Part shown: in pieces, positions 33,563 to 42,108 of the stretch
Layout of the letters: every line of letters begins with the position of its first letter
Numbering within the stretch: the first letter of the stretch is position 1
Assembly: GCA_023206055.1 (NCBI GenBank)
Contig: CP065367.1
Location: forward strand, 1,612,001 to 1,676,000
DNA length: 64,000 nt
Direction: 5' to 3'
Source: Vibrio cyclitrophicus
Lineage (GTDB): Bacteria > Pseudomonadota > Gammaproteobacteria > Enterobacterales > Vibrionaceae
Notes under the pieces: generated by a model
Seen by the model: the letters and a program-made list of their open reading frames with translations, nothing else
Told to the model about the DNA's origin: nothing
Database searches by the model: none
Program-made: the position numbers and the translations under genes

Positions 33563-33592
33563 GTTGCTTGGCTTGCGAACCAGCCAAGCAAC
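33563..33592 (-). terminator. Strong hairpin between azgA and the NCS2 permease
   Basis: GTTGCTTGGCT and AGCCAAGCAAC form a perfect 11-bp stem around an 8-nt loop. On the minus strand a TTTTT occurs 8 nt beyond the stem. It lies 42 bp past the AzgA stop, so it may partly terminate that transcript. Confidence 0.6.
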
Positions 33593-33633
33593 GTTGTGAG
33601 CAATCAAGAAACGACTGCTCGGGAGTTATAGGG

Positions 33634-34977
33634 TTAACCGATGAACACCAGCTTGGCGATGAAGATAGCCGCTAGGAAGTACATCGAGATAGACACATCT
33701 TTGGTTTTACCTGTCGCCAGCTTAAGCACTGTGTAGGTAATGAAACCCAGTGCGATACCATTCGCGATAGAGAAGGTCAGTGGCATCATCAGTGCAGTGA
33801 TTGCAGCGGGAGCACCGTTGGTAAAGTCTTTCCAATCAACGTGCTGCATGCTGCTCATCATCACGAATGCGACGTAAATAAGAGCACCAGACGTAGCGTA
33901 AGCTGGGATCATACCTGCAAGCGGTGATAGGAAAATTGCCGCTAAGAACAATACACCAACCACAATTGCTGAAAGGCCAGTACGTGCGCCTGCTGCAACA
34001 CCGGCTGCACTCTCTACATAACTGGTTACTGGCGGACAACCCACACACGCACCTGCCACGCTTGAAATACTGTCGGCTTTCAGTGCTTTGCTCAGGCCTT
34101 CAATCTTACCCGTTTCAGGATTGGTCAGATTTGCACGCTCAGCCACACCCATCAAGGTACCGGCTGTATCAAACATGTTTACAAAAAGGAAAGCCAAGAT
34201 AACGCTGATCATCGATACGTTCAGTGCACCTGCGATATCCATTGCCATAAAGGTAGGAGCTAGGCTTGGTGGTGCAGCGAAGAAGCCATCGTAGTGAACT
34301 AAGCCAAGCATCATGCCGACTAGTGTTACACTCAAAATACCGATCAGTACTGCACCAAACACTTTACGTTCACTCAGAACCGCAATGATCAAGAATGCAA
34401 TCGCAGCAAGCAGAGCTTCAGGCTTGGTGAAGTCACCCAGTGAAACCAAAGTTGCTGGGTTTTCGACGACGATACCTGCTGTTTTTAAGCCAATTAGACC
34501 TAAGAACAGACCAACACCCGCAGTCATCGAGTAGCGCAAGCTCTCAGGAATACTCTCGATGATCCATTGGCGGACTTTGTAGAAACTCATCCCGACAAAC
34601 AAAATACCGGAGATAAACACCGCACCCAGTGCCACTTCCCAGCTGTAACCCATTTCGCTCACAACCGTGAAAGAGAAGAAGGCGTTCAAGCCCATACCCG
34701 GTGCAAGGCCGACAGGCCAGTTCGCGAATAAGCCCATTAACAAACAACCAATCGCGGCACCAATACAGGTAGCGACAAATACCGCCCCTGCATCCATACC
34801 TGAAGCGGCCATGATCTGTGGGTTAACGAAGATGATATAAGCCATGGTTGCGAAGGTGGTGACACCGCCGACTAACTCATTTTTTACGCTGCTTCCGTGT
34901 GCCTTAATCTTAAAGAGTTTCTCTAAAATTCCGTTGTTCGCATCTTGGTTGAGTATTTCTGTTTTACTCTCACTCAT
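33634..34977 (-). CDS. AzgA-family guanine/hypoxanthine/adenine permease
   Basis: A 447-aa permease of the AzgA-type branch of the NCS2 group. Diagnostic blocks are VGGVTTFATMAYIIFVNPQI (~36-55), GLAPGMGLNAFFSFTV (~105), MFDTAGTLMGVAERANL (~270) and ACVGCPPVTSYVESAAGVAA (~305). It should import hypoxanthine, guanine or adenine with protons. The ATG at 34977 has AAAGGAC upstream. It belongs to the minus-strand cluster beginning with uraH; the 250-bp gap 34978-35227 to uraH shows no operator or strong terminator that I could see. Confidence 0.93.
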   Translation of the reverse strand: MSESKTEILNQDANNGILEKLFKIKAHGSSVKNELVGGVTTFATMAYIIFVNPQIMAASGMDAGAVFVATCIGAAIGCLLMGLFANWPVGLAPGMGLNAFFSFTVVSEMGYSWEVALGAVFISGILFVGMSFYKVRQWIIESIPESLRYSMTAGVGLFLGLIGLKTAGIVVENPATLVSLGDFTKPEALLAAIAFLIIAVLSERKVFGAVLIGILSVTLVGMMLGLVHYDGFFAAPPSLAPTFMAMDIAGALNVSMISVILAFLFVNMFDTAGTLMGVAERANLTNPETGKIEGLSKALKADSISSVAGACVGCPPVTSYVESAAGVAAGARTGLSAIVVGVLFLAAIFLSPLAGMIPAYATSGALIYVAFVMMSSMQHVDWKDFTNGAPAAITALMMPLTFSIANGIALGFITYTVLKLATGKTKDVSISMYFLAAIFIAKLVFIG

Positions 34978-35227
34978 GTCTGCAAGTCCTTTTATGTTGT
35001 GATCCATTTATTGAATACAGCGAGATTTCAATATTAAGTTTTAAGGTTTTCCTAGCTCTAACTCGATATTGATGAACTTTGTGTGGCTCATTTTTTAACT
35101 GTTAACGTTGTTAGTATTTTTATATGAGCGTGTTTAGTGAGTGCACACCTTTTGGGATGCACACATCACGCATGAATCTGTTTATTATTGGGTGATTGAG
35201 CCTAGATCAGGGTTCTAAGCATCGGGA

Positions 35228-35581
35228 CTAACTGCCCCGATAAGTCGAGAAACTGTATGGTGAGACTAAAAGTGGAACGTGGTAGTGCGCATCGGGATCA
35301 TCCAAGCCGAAGCGAATCACCACATCGTCTAGGAAAGGCACACCATCCAATTCCACACCTTTGTTTTTGTAGTAGTCGGCTACATAGAACACCAATTGAT
35401 ATTTCCCCGGTCGGAAATCATTCCCTGCCAGAATCGGCGCATCGGTTCGGCCATCGGAGTTCGTGATTACCGTCGCCAGCTTTTCTGTTGAGCCTTCATT
35501 GACCTTATAAAGCTCTACCTTGATCTCTGCACCCGGTAAGCCGTGAGTCGTGTCTAATACGTGTGTTGTTAGTCTTCCCAT
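35228..35581 (-). CDS. uraH: 5-hydroxyisourate hydrolase (transthyretin-like)
   Basis: A 117-aa protein of the transthyretin-related family that hydrolyses 5-hydroxyisourate to OHCU, the second step after urate oxidation. The hallmarks are all present: N-terminal THVLDTTHGLPGAEIKVELY with the catalytic His, the central NSDGRTDAPIL with Arg, HYHVPLLVSPYSFSTYRGS at the end, including the diagnostic YRGS tail. There is no signal peptide, so it acts in the cytoplasm. It is divergent from puuE, with operator-like sequence between them, and it heads the transporter/deaminase cluster. Confidence 0.97.
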   Translation of the reverse strand: MGRLTTHVLDTTHGLPGAEIKVELYKVNEGSTEKLATVITNSDGRTDAPILAGNDFRPGKYQLVFYVADYYKNKGVELDGVPFLDDVVIRFGLDDPDAHYHVPLLVSPYSFSTYRGS

Positions 35582-35689
35582 AGTCCTTTAATAGCGCTTT
35601 TGGCGCTCCTCTGTTCCGTGGTTTATCTGTCTGCTTCGACCTTGCAAAGAATGCAACTGGTCACTTTGTTATCACTAACTATGTACGAA

Positions 35690-35699
35690 CTGTACACAA
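35690..35699. promoter_or_regulatory. Weak GntR-operator-like site upstream of uraH
   Basis: CTGTACACAA differs from TTGTATACAA at two positions. It lies 109 bp upstream of uraH in the 411-bp uraH-puuE divergent region. Confidence 0.35.
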
Positions 35700-35871
35700 T
35701 TAGTAAAGCGAATTGTTACAAAAATGTTGGCTAACCTGTCGTTTTTCTTGACTTTATAGATCTTGATTATCGCTTTTTAATGAACTTGAATTTTGTTAAC
35801 TTGTTGTTTTTAATTCAAAAAGTTGCGAGCATTTAACTTGAATAACAAAATCTTTACATCGAGATAAATAA

Positions 35872-35881
35872 TTGTATACAA
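35872..35881. promoter_or_regulatory. Putative GntR operator upstream of puuE
   Basis: TTGTATACAA within the perfect 12-bp palindrome ATTGTATACAAT, 111 bp before the puuE ATG, in the divergent uraH-puuE region. The rest of that region is AT-rich and holds no gene. Confidence 0.65.
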
Positions 35882-35992
35882 TAAATGTACAGGGGTAAGG
35901 TTACTCGATTTTTGGAAAGTCCATTAACTGATTTATTTTGATGAACCAGTGAAAGAGCGGCTAAGCCAACCACTTATGTTAGGAGTACTTGG

Positions 35993-36931
35993 ATGAATAA
36001 GGATTATTCAAGAAATTTGATCGGTTACGGAGCTAACCCTCCAAACCCTCAATGGCCAGGTAATGCGCGCGTCGCGGTTTCTTTTGTATTGAACTATGAA
36101 GAGGGCGGTGAGCGTTGTTTGTTACATGGAGACGACGAGTCTGAAGCCTTTCTCTCAGAGATCCCGTCAGCACAACCGATCAAAGGCGAACGTCACATCA
36201 GTATGGAATCCATCTATGAATATGGTAGCCGTGTAGGTGTGTGGCGTGTTCTTCGCTTGTTCGATGAATATGAAATTCCACTGACCGTATTTGCGGTCGC
36301 AATGGCGATTGAGCGTCATCCAGACGTTGCCAAAGCCATGGTCGAGGCGGGTCACGAAATCTGTAGCCACGGTTATCGCTGGATAGACTATCAATACATT
36401 GATGAGTCTGAAGAGCGTGACCACATGACTAAAGCGATTGAGATCATCCAACAAGTGACAGGTCAACGCCCACAAGGTTGGTACACAGGTCGCACGGGTC
36501 CAAATACGCGTCGCTTGGTCGCAGAAGAGGGCGGTTTTCTTTACGACTCGGATGCCTATGATGATGACCTGCCTTATTGGCACACCGAGACTGGTTATCC
36601 GCAACTGGTGATCCCATACACTCTCGATGTGAACGACATGCGTTTTTCAACCGCGCAAGGCTTCAACTCGGGTGAGCAGTTCTTCCAGTATCTGAAAGAC
36701 ACGTTTGACACCCTTTATATGGAAGGTGAAACCGCACCGAAAATGATGTCGGTTGGGCTTCACTGTCGTTTGATTGGTCGCCCCGGTCGTATTGCTGCAT
36801 TAAGACGTTTCCTCGATTACGTCAAACAGCACGACAGCGTGTGGTTATGTCGTCGAATCGATATTGCTAACCATTGGCACCAACATCATCCATATCAACC
36901 AAATAACGCTAATCATCAACAGCAAAAGTAG
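35993..36931 (+). CDS. puuE: Allantoinase PuuE
   Basis: A 312-aa metal-independent allantoinase of the polysaccharide-deacetylase (NodB) fold, converting allantoin to allantoate. Family blocks include NLIGYGANPPNPQWPGNARV (~8-27), SFVLNYEEGGERCLLHGDDE, GHEICSHGYRWIDY (~118-131), GWYTGRTGPNTRRLV (~158) and GLHCRLIGRPGR. Length matches the Pseudomonas enzyme (~310 aa). It has a GGAG site and is the first gene of puuE-uraD-alc-allA-puuD. A TTGTATACAA palindrome lies upstream. It replaces the metal-dependent AllB-type allantoinase, which is absent from the window. Confidence 0.96.
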   Translation: MNKDYSRNLIGYGANPPNPQWPGNARVAVSFVLNYEEGGERCLLHGDDESEAFLSEIPSAQPIKGERHISMESIYEYGSRVGVWRVLRLFDEYEIPLTVFAVAMAIERHPDVAKAMVEAGHEICSHGYRWIDYQYIDESEERDHMTKAIEIIQQVTGQRPQGWYTGRTGPNTRRLVAEEGGFLYDSDAYDDDLPYWHTETGYPQLVIPYTLDVNDMRFSTAQGFNSGEQFFQYLKDTFDTLYMEGETAPKMMSVGLHCRLIGRPGRIAALRRFLDYVKQHDSVWLCRRIDIANHWHQHHPYQPNNANHQQQK

Positions 36932-36953
36932 CAGTGAAGCAAGGAGGCTTAAC

Positions 36954-37469
36954 GTGACTGAATTTCGATCATGCCAACCAACGACCATGGACCGCGATAC
37001 CTTTGTCGCTCACTTCGCTGACGTCTACGAACACAGCCCGTGGGTTGCAGAACTGGTGTATGACCAAGGTTTGAATGCCGAAGACGACCATATCGAGAAT
37101 CTTCATCTGAAAATGGCATCGACCTTGTTAAGTGCAGACCAAGGCAAACAGTTGGCTTTGATCAACGCTCACCCGGATTTAGCCGGTCGAGCAGAAGTAA
37201 ACGGCGAACTCACAGAGTCGTCGACCAAAGAACAAGCGGGGGCGGGCATCGACCAGTGCAACGCCGAAGAATTTGAAAAATTCACTTCTTATAACAACAG
37301 CTACAAAAGTCGCTTCAATTTCCCTTTTATCATGGCGGTGAAGGGAGCCAATCGTTACCAAATTCTTGAGTCGTTCGAGATGCGATTAGGAAATGATAGT
37401 GAAACTGAGTTTGCTACGGCGATTCAAGAGATCAACAAGATCGCGATGTTTCGTCTCTGGGATATGTAA
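36954..37469 (+). CDS. uraD: OHCU decarboxylase
   Basis: A 171-aa protein that decarboxylates 2-oxo-4-hydroxy-4-carboxy-5-ureidoimidazoline to S-allantoin. Characteristic pieces are FADVYEHSPWVAELVY (~18-33), INAHPDLAGRAEV (~68-80, catalytic His), SSTKEQAGAGIDQC and the FPFIMAVKGANRYQIL block (~126). I chose the GTG at 36954 because a perfect AAGGAGG lies just upstream; the in-frame ATG at 36864 would overlap puuE by 68 bp. It is 22 bp after puuE, and its 3' spacer contains a 15-bp tandem array. Confidence 0.95.
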   Translation: MTEFRSCQPTTMDRDTFVAHFADVYEHSPWVAELVYDQGLNAEDDHIENLHLKMASTLLSADQGKQLALINAHPDLAGRAEVNGELTESSTKEQAGAGIDQCNAEEFEKFTSYNNSYKSRFNFPFIMAVKGANRYQILESFEMRLGNDSETEFATAIQEINKIAMFRLWDM

Positions 37470-37513
37470 GTTAACGGAGTTAACAGCTATCTCAGCCCAG
37501 TCTTAGTGAGCCA

Positions 37514-37603
37514 AGAGCTTTGTTTATCAGAGCGCAGCTTATTAGAGCTTGATTTATCGAAGACTTGTTTATCAAAGCCTTATTGAATAAAGCATAAGCC
37601 TCT
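37514..37603 (+). repeat. Degenerate 15-bp tandem array between uraD and alc
   Basis: Units begin exactly every 15 bp at 37514, 37529, 37544, 37559, 37574 and 37589: agagctttgtttatc, agagcgcagcttatt, agagcttgatttatc, gaagacttgtttatc, aaagccttattgaat, aaagcataagcctct. The first, third and fourth are closest. The array occupies half of the 183-bp spacer. Confidence 0.62.
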
Positions 37604-37652
37604 AAGTTCTCATTTTATTATTACTTGATTAATTGGATAGGATTACACGGAC

Positions 37653-38639
37653 ATGACCCAAACATTTGAACAATTCATAAACCTTGCAGACGAAAAACTC
37701 GGCGCAGAAGCTATCTTTGCAACAGACGATTTTTTTGCCGATAAAAGCCGTCTACTCAGCCACGCAGCGCCCGAGTGGAAAGACGACTTATACGACAATA
37801 ACGGCAAGTGGATGGACGGTTGGGAAAGCAGACGCAAACGCGGTGAAGGTTACGACTACTGTGTCGTTCGCCTTGGCCTAGCTGGCACCATTGCTGGCGT
37901 TGATATTGATACCTCATTCTTCACAGGTAACTTCCCACCTTCGGCATCAATTGACGCGTGTTATTCACCACAAGGTGAGCCAACTGATTCAACAGAGTGG
38001 CAAGAAATTCTGCCTTCAATGGCACTACAGGGTGATCATCATCATCTTGAAGACATCGAAAGTGACCAAGTATTTACGCACCTACGTTTGAACATCTACC
38101 CAGATGGAGGTGTTGCACGCTTACGTGTTTATGGCCGACCAAGCGTGGATTGGGAAGCAATTGATTCTCAGCAACAAGTCGACCTAGCATCGGTTGAACA
38201 CGGTGGCCGAGCATTGGCATGTAGCGATGAGCACTACGGCAACAAAGCCAACATCTTAGGCCCTGGCCGCGGTGAAAACATGGGTGATGGCTGGGAAACA
38301 GCACGTCGTCGTACACCGGGTAACGACTGGGTTATCGTGGCACTAGGCCACCCAGGCAACATCGAACGTATCGTCGTGGACACGGCCCACTTCAAAGGTA
38401 ACTACCCAGACAGCTGCTCAATTCAAGCCGCTTACGTGAAAGGCGGTACCGACGATCAAGTAGAAACACAAAGCCTATTCTGGCGTGAACTGTTGCCTGC
38501 ACAAAAGCTGCAAGCGCACGAGATTCACGAATTCATTTCTGAGGTTAATGACCTTGGTGCAATTACCCACGTACGTGCAAACATATTCCCAGATGGCGGT
38601 ATTAGCCGTTTGCGTCTGTTTGGTACGAAAGCGAAATAG
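37653..38639 (+). CDS. alc: Allantoicase
   Basis: A 328-aa allantoicase that splits allantoate into ureidoglycolate and urea. Two allantoicase repeats (~15-165 and ~180-325) can be seen from paired motifs: DGWESRRKRGEGYDYCVVRLG and DGWETARRRTPGNDWVIVALG, VDIDTSFFTGNFPP and VVDTAHFKGNYPD, RLNIYPDGGVARLRVYG and RANIFPDGGISRLRLFG. It acts in the cytoplasm. It is the third gene of the puuE operon, 8 bp before allA. Together with AllA it releases two ureas per allantoate; no urease gene is in the window. Confidence 0.96.
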   Translation: MTQTFEQFINLADEKLGAEAIFATDDFFADKSRLLSHAAPEWKDDLYDNNGKWMDGWESRRKRGEGYDYCVVRLGLAGTIAGVDIDTSFFTGNFPPSASIDACYSPQGEPTDSTEWQEILPSMALQGDHHHLEDIESDQVFTHLRLNIYPDGGVARLRVYGRPSVDWEAIDSQQQVDLASVEHGGRALACSDEHYGNKANILGPGRGENMGDGWETARRRTPGNDWVIVALGHPGNIERIVVDTAHFKGNYPDSCSIQAAYVKGGTDDQVETQSLFWRELLPAQKLQAHEIHEFISEVNDLGAITHVRANIFPDGGISRLRLFGTKAK

Positions 38640-38647
38640 GTAAGGAA

Positions 38648-39214
38648 ATGAGTATGAGTAATGGAATACGTCGTTTATCTATCGAACCGTTAACCAAGCA
38701 GGCTTTTGCAGAGTTTGGCGATGTTATCGAGTCCGATAATAGTGATTTCTTCATGATCAACAGTGGATCAACACGTCGCTACCACAAGCTAGCGACAACG
38801 GATGTGCAAGACCAAGACGGAGAAGCCATCATCAGCATCTTCCAAGCCACACCGTTGAGCTACCCACTGACCATCAAAATGTTAGAGCGTCATCCACTTG
38901 GCTCTCAGGCATTTATTCCATTACTTGGTCAACCCTATTTAATTGTTGTTGCGCCAAAAGGCGACGATCCAACATTAGCCAATAGCCGAGCTTTCTTGAG
39001 TAACGGCCGTCAAGGAGTGAACTATCACAAAGGGGTGTGGCATCACCCAGTTCTCGCGCTTACTGATCAAGACCAGTTCTTGATCGTCGATAGAGGCGGC
39101 GAAGGGCACAATTGTGACGAAGTTTATTTCGACAGCGACCGAGTGGCATTGCATTTGGACGATCTGCCAACGGACGACAATAAGGAAGAGCAACGCTTAG
39201 CTAAAGCGTTGTGA
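38648..39214 (+). CDS. allA: Ureidoglycolate lyase
   Basis: A 188-aa cupin-fold enzyme that cleaves ureidoglycolate to glyoxylate and urea. Typical AllA stretches are IEPLTKQAFAEFGDVIES (~12-29), FQATPLSYPLTIKMLERHPL (~61-80), GSQAFIPLLGQPYLIVVAPK and GVNYHKGVWHHPVLAL. The glyoxylate product feeds Gcl and malate synthase encoded upstream. It is 8 bp downstream of alc and ends just before puuD, so it is part of the same operon. The start at 38648 has TAAGGA nearby; a second ATG two codons in (38654) is possible. Confidence 0.95.
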   Translation: MSMSNGIRRLSIEPLTKQAFAEFGDVIESDNSDFFMINSGSTRRYHKLATTDVQDQDGEAIISIFQATPLSYPLTIKMLERHPLGSQAFIPLLGQPYLIVVAPKGDDPTLANSRAFLSNGRQGVNYHKGVWHHPVLALTDQDQFLIVDRGGEGHNCDEVYFDSDRVALHLDDLPTDDNKEEQRLAKAL

Positions 39215-39228
39215 TACAGGAGTTTATT

Positions 39229-40545
39229 ATGGATCCGCATATTACAGAATGGTTGAATTTAGCAATACGCTGGGCTCACATGATTGTTGGTGTTGCGTGG
39301 ATAGGCGCATCATTTTACTTTGTTTGGTTAGAGAACAACCTTAACCGAGTAAACCCAAAAACGGGCCTTTCAGGCGACTTATGGGCGATTCACGGTGGTG
39401 GTATTTATCACCTAGAGAAGTACAAACTTGCGCCACCAGAAATGCCAGAGCACCTGCACTGGTTCAAATGGGAAGCTTACTTCACATGGATCACCGGTGT
39501 GTGTCTACTGGGTGTGGTTTACTACCTCAACGCTGAGATTTACCTGATTGCACCGGGCTCTGGCCTTGATTCAACCACCGCAATCGCGATTGGTATTGGT
39601 TCATTCGTTGCTGGTTGGTTTATCTACGACTTACTGTGTGATTCACCATTAGGTAAAACCCCCGTACTGCTTGGCGTTGTGCTGTTTGTGCTGCTCGTCG
39701 CTGCGACCTATGGCCTCACTCAAGTGTTCAGTGGGCGTGGTGCTTACATCCACGTGGGTGCCATCATTGGTACCATCATGGTGGGTAACGTATTCCGCGT
39801 TATCATGCCTGCGCAGCGTAACTTGGTGAAAGCGATTGAAGAGAAACGCGAACCGGATCCAGCACTGCCTGCGAAAGGCTTATTGCGCTCTCGTCACAAC
39901 AACTACATGACACTGCCAGTGCTGTTCATCATGATCAGTAATCACTTCCCAAGCACTTATGGCTCGGAATACAACTGGTTGATTCTTGCTGGCTTAGCGA
40001 TCTTCAGCATCTTGGTGCGTCACTACTTCAACACCCGCCATGGTAGTCAGAAGTTTGCATGGACAGTGCCAGTTGCGGCTCTGGGTATGATTACTCTCGC
40101 GTTTGTTACCTCACCTTACGCGAAAAAACAGATGACTCCCGTTGTGCAAGCACCAGTGGTTCAAGAAGCGCAAGTGAGCGCGACAGAATCGGCTCCAGAA
40201 GAACTTGCTGCGAATAACACAGCTTCGGCAACGACTGATGCTCAACAGGCTCCAGCGCATGCAACGCAATCTGCGAGCGCAGGCGTCAGCTTTGAAACCA
40301 TCAACAAAGTCATTCAAGAGCGCTGTTCTGTGTGTCACTCATCAACCCCTAGCCATGCTGCTTTTGCTGCTGCGCCAGGTGGTGTGATGTTTGATACCCC
40401 AGAAGAGATTAAAGCAAACGTACCAAGAATTGTTGCTCAAACGGTAACAACTAAGGTGATGCCGCTCGGAAACATGACTCAAATGACTGATGAGGAACGC
40501 GCACTCATCGGCACTTGGGTAGAGCAAGGCGCTACGCTTCAATAA
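39229..40545 (+). CDS. puuD: Membrane-bound urate hydroxylase PuuD with cytochrome c domain
   Basis: A 438-aa urate oxidase of the integral-membrane PuuD type. About eight membrane helices form the N-terminal part (starting LAIRWAHMIVGVAWIGASFY ~11-30, with conserved His residues), followed by a flexible Ala/Gln-rich linker (~310-350) and a C-terminal cytochrome c domain with CSVCHS heme-binding motif (~368) and MPLGNM as the probable axial Met. It oxidises urate to 5-hydroxyisourate, passing electrons to a cytochrome rather than to O2 directly. The ATG at 39229 has an AGGAG site; the longer GTG frame is unlikely. It is the last gene of the puuE operon. Confidence 0.95.
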   Translation: MDPHITEWLNLAIRWAHMIVGVAWIGASFYFVWLENNLNRVNPKTGLSGDLWAIHGGGIYHLEKYKLAPPEMPEHLHWFKWEAYFTWITGVCLLGVVYYLNAEIYLIAPGSGLDSTTAIAIGIGSFVAGWFIYDLLCDSPLGKTPVLLGVVLFVLLVAATYGLTQVFSGRGAYIHVGAIIGTIMVGNVFRVIMPAQRNLVKAIEEKREPDPALPAKGLLRSRHNNYMTLPVLFIMISNHFPSTYGSEYNWLILAGLAIFSILVRHYFNTRHGSQKFAWTVPVAALGMITLAFVTSPYAKKQMTPVVQAPVVQEAQVSATESAPEELAANNTASATTDAQQAPAHATQSASAGVSFETINKVIQERCSVCHSSTPSHAAFAAAPGGVMFDTPEEIKANVPRIVAQTVTTKVMPLGNMTQMTDEERALIGTWVEQGATLQ

Positions 40546-40587
40546 CCGTACTTTGCAATAACCGTACTTTTCAATAACAGTACCCAG
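40540..40587 (+). repeat. Three tandem 16-bp repeats over the puuD stop codon
   Basis: CAATAACCGTACTTTG (40540-40555), CAATAACCGTACTTTT (40556-40571) and CAATAACAGTACCCAG (40572-40587). The first copy contains the puuD stop codon TAA. Copies one and two differ at one base. Confidence 0.85.
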
Positions 40588-40672
40588 CATCCTTTACCTA
40601 AGAGCATGAGTCTTAGGTGAGGCTTGGGGAGAGTTTGGTTTACGGGCACGCGCCAAACTCATCCCACCCTGT

Positions 40673-40707
40673 TTCCCCGGTTCCTATAACCGGGGCATTT
40701 TGTTTTT
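40673..40707 (+). terminator. Terminator of the puuE-puuD operon
   Basis: CCCCGGTT and AACCGGGG pair around a 5-nt loop, followed by CATTTTGTTTTT. It lies about 130 bp after the puuD stop. The rest of the 321-bp gap (40546-40866) carries the 16-bp repeats and an AT-rich stretch before the Shedu gene. Confidence 0.85.
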
Positions 40708-40866
40708 GGACAAAAGAAATGCAGATTTATCATTCAGTTGGTGACTCTATATGCATATCTGGTTTAGAGTTCGCGAGATTGGATGTTATTTAACTATTTG
40801 GGTGTAATTTTTTTTTGCTCAGAGCTTTAGCAACTTCAAAATTGACTATGTATCAGGGGGTAATCG

Positions 40867-42009
40867 GTGTTTGACGTATCAAGTTTTAAACCAACAGAAG
40901 AAGATGTGATTAGAAACTCGAAGCTAGAGACGCTCTATAATCATACTTTTGAAAAAGGTCGGTTTTTCCAAGTGATTTTTTCTGATGAAAGAGAGTTTCA
41001 CATTCAGTTAGCTCCTCGGACAATGATGAAAGTTGTGTATCTCAAAGATAAAGATGATATCGAGGGAATAAAGCTGTGTAAGTTAGTGAGTGGGCAAGAA
41101 AAGCAAGTTATTGAGTTTTCAAAATTCAATATGCAGCAGCTAAAAACTTTTCTCAATTTCATTCAAGAACTCGACCTTCAAGGAGTAGCAGAGCGTCGTA
41201 TTCGGCTTTCTGAAGATTCCATGGATATCCTTGATGCTGAAACAAAGCAGAAAATCACCACATTGCTCTCTGGATCGGATGGAGGGGAGGTTGTCAGGGA
41301 TTTATTATCTCAAGGTATGATAACCACTCAAGACTTGGTTAATACTGGTTATCGTAAAGCACAGCTTGATATATTCAAAAAGCTTCTCTACTCCAACTAT
41401 TTACCACAATATAAACATGATATTGGAAGACCAGAAACAAAAGATGAAACCGCATGGCAGCACTTTTTCTCCATGAATCAATGGATCTTTGGATATGGTT
41501 TGGATTATCGATTTCAAGGAGTACTGCAGAAAGAGTTCCATGCATCTGATACTAATGCTGGAGGAAGTGAGGGCGTCATTGCCGATTTTCTAATGGGTGA
41601 TCATAGGTTCACTACTTTTGTTGAGTTAAAGTTACCTACGCCCCCGCTTTTTGGAACAACAAAAAACAGAGCACAAAGTTGGAAACTTTCCAAAGATTTG
41701 ATGGAGGCTTACTCTCAAATTTTGGAGCAAAAAGCGAGCGGTATATTGAAAATTGAAACTACTCGTGAACTCTATGCCGATGATTATAGTGAAATCAATC
41801 AAAGTGCGTATGACTCTAAAGCTGTTCTAATTGTTGGTAGTTGGGATCAAATAGACGACGTGTCCGAGCCTGCTGGAATCAAAAAAATGAAACGCAAAAC
41901 GCTCGAGCTTTTTAGAAGAGATTCTCGAAACATTGAAATAATAACGTACGATGAATTGCTAGAAAGGGCATCATTTATTGCTCTTAATGAGACTAACACG
42001 CTTAGGTAA
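40867..42009 (+). CDS. sduA: Shedu-type anti-phage nuclease (DUF4263)
   Basis: A 380-aa protein whose C-terminal half (~185-370) fits the Shedu/SduA nuclease domain (DUF4263, PD-(D/E)xK fold): AWQHFFSMNQWIFGYGL (~195-212), then the catalytic-type pair IADFLMGDHRF with Asp and FVELKLPTPPLF with the E-x-K, then a Gln-containing helix (SKDLMEAYSQIL). The N-terminal ~180 residues form a separate domain that I do not recognise; variable N-terminal sensors are known in Shedu. Start is a GTG with AGGGGG upstream. It is AT-rich compared with the purine genes around it and alone between puuD and a DJ-1 gene, which suggests horizontal acquisition as a single-gene defence system. Confidence 0.82.
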   Translation: MFDVSSFKPTEEDVIRNSKLETLYNHTFEKGRFFQVIFSDEREFHIQLAPRTMMKVVYLKDKDDIEGIKLCKLVSGQEKQVIEFSKFNMQQLKTFLNFIQELDLQGVAERRIRLSEDSMDILDAETKQKITTLLSGSDGGEVVRDLLSQGMITTQDLVNTGYRKAQLDIFKKLLYSNYLPQYKHDIGRPETKDETAWQHFFSMNQWIFGYGLDYRFQGVLQKEFHASDTNAGGSEGVIADFLMGDHRFTTFVELKLPTPPLFGTTKNRAQSWKLSKDLMEAYSQILEQKASGILKIETTRELYADDYSEINQSAYDSKAVLIVGSWDQIDDVSEPAGIKKMKRKTLELFRRDSRNIEIITYDELLERASFIALNETNTLR

Positions 42010-42108
42010 TAAGCTGCTTAAATCGTGATTTTGTGGAGCAAATGTGACAGGAGTGTAAAATATAGGTAGTTATGACCGTATTGAATCAAGAGATAGGAAA
42101 GGATAAAT

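Noticed and set aside
36864..36953. Longer uraD start at the upstream ATG
   Set aside because: It would overlap puuE by 68 bp and lacks a ribosome site, whereas the GTG at 36954 has a perfect AAGGAGG.
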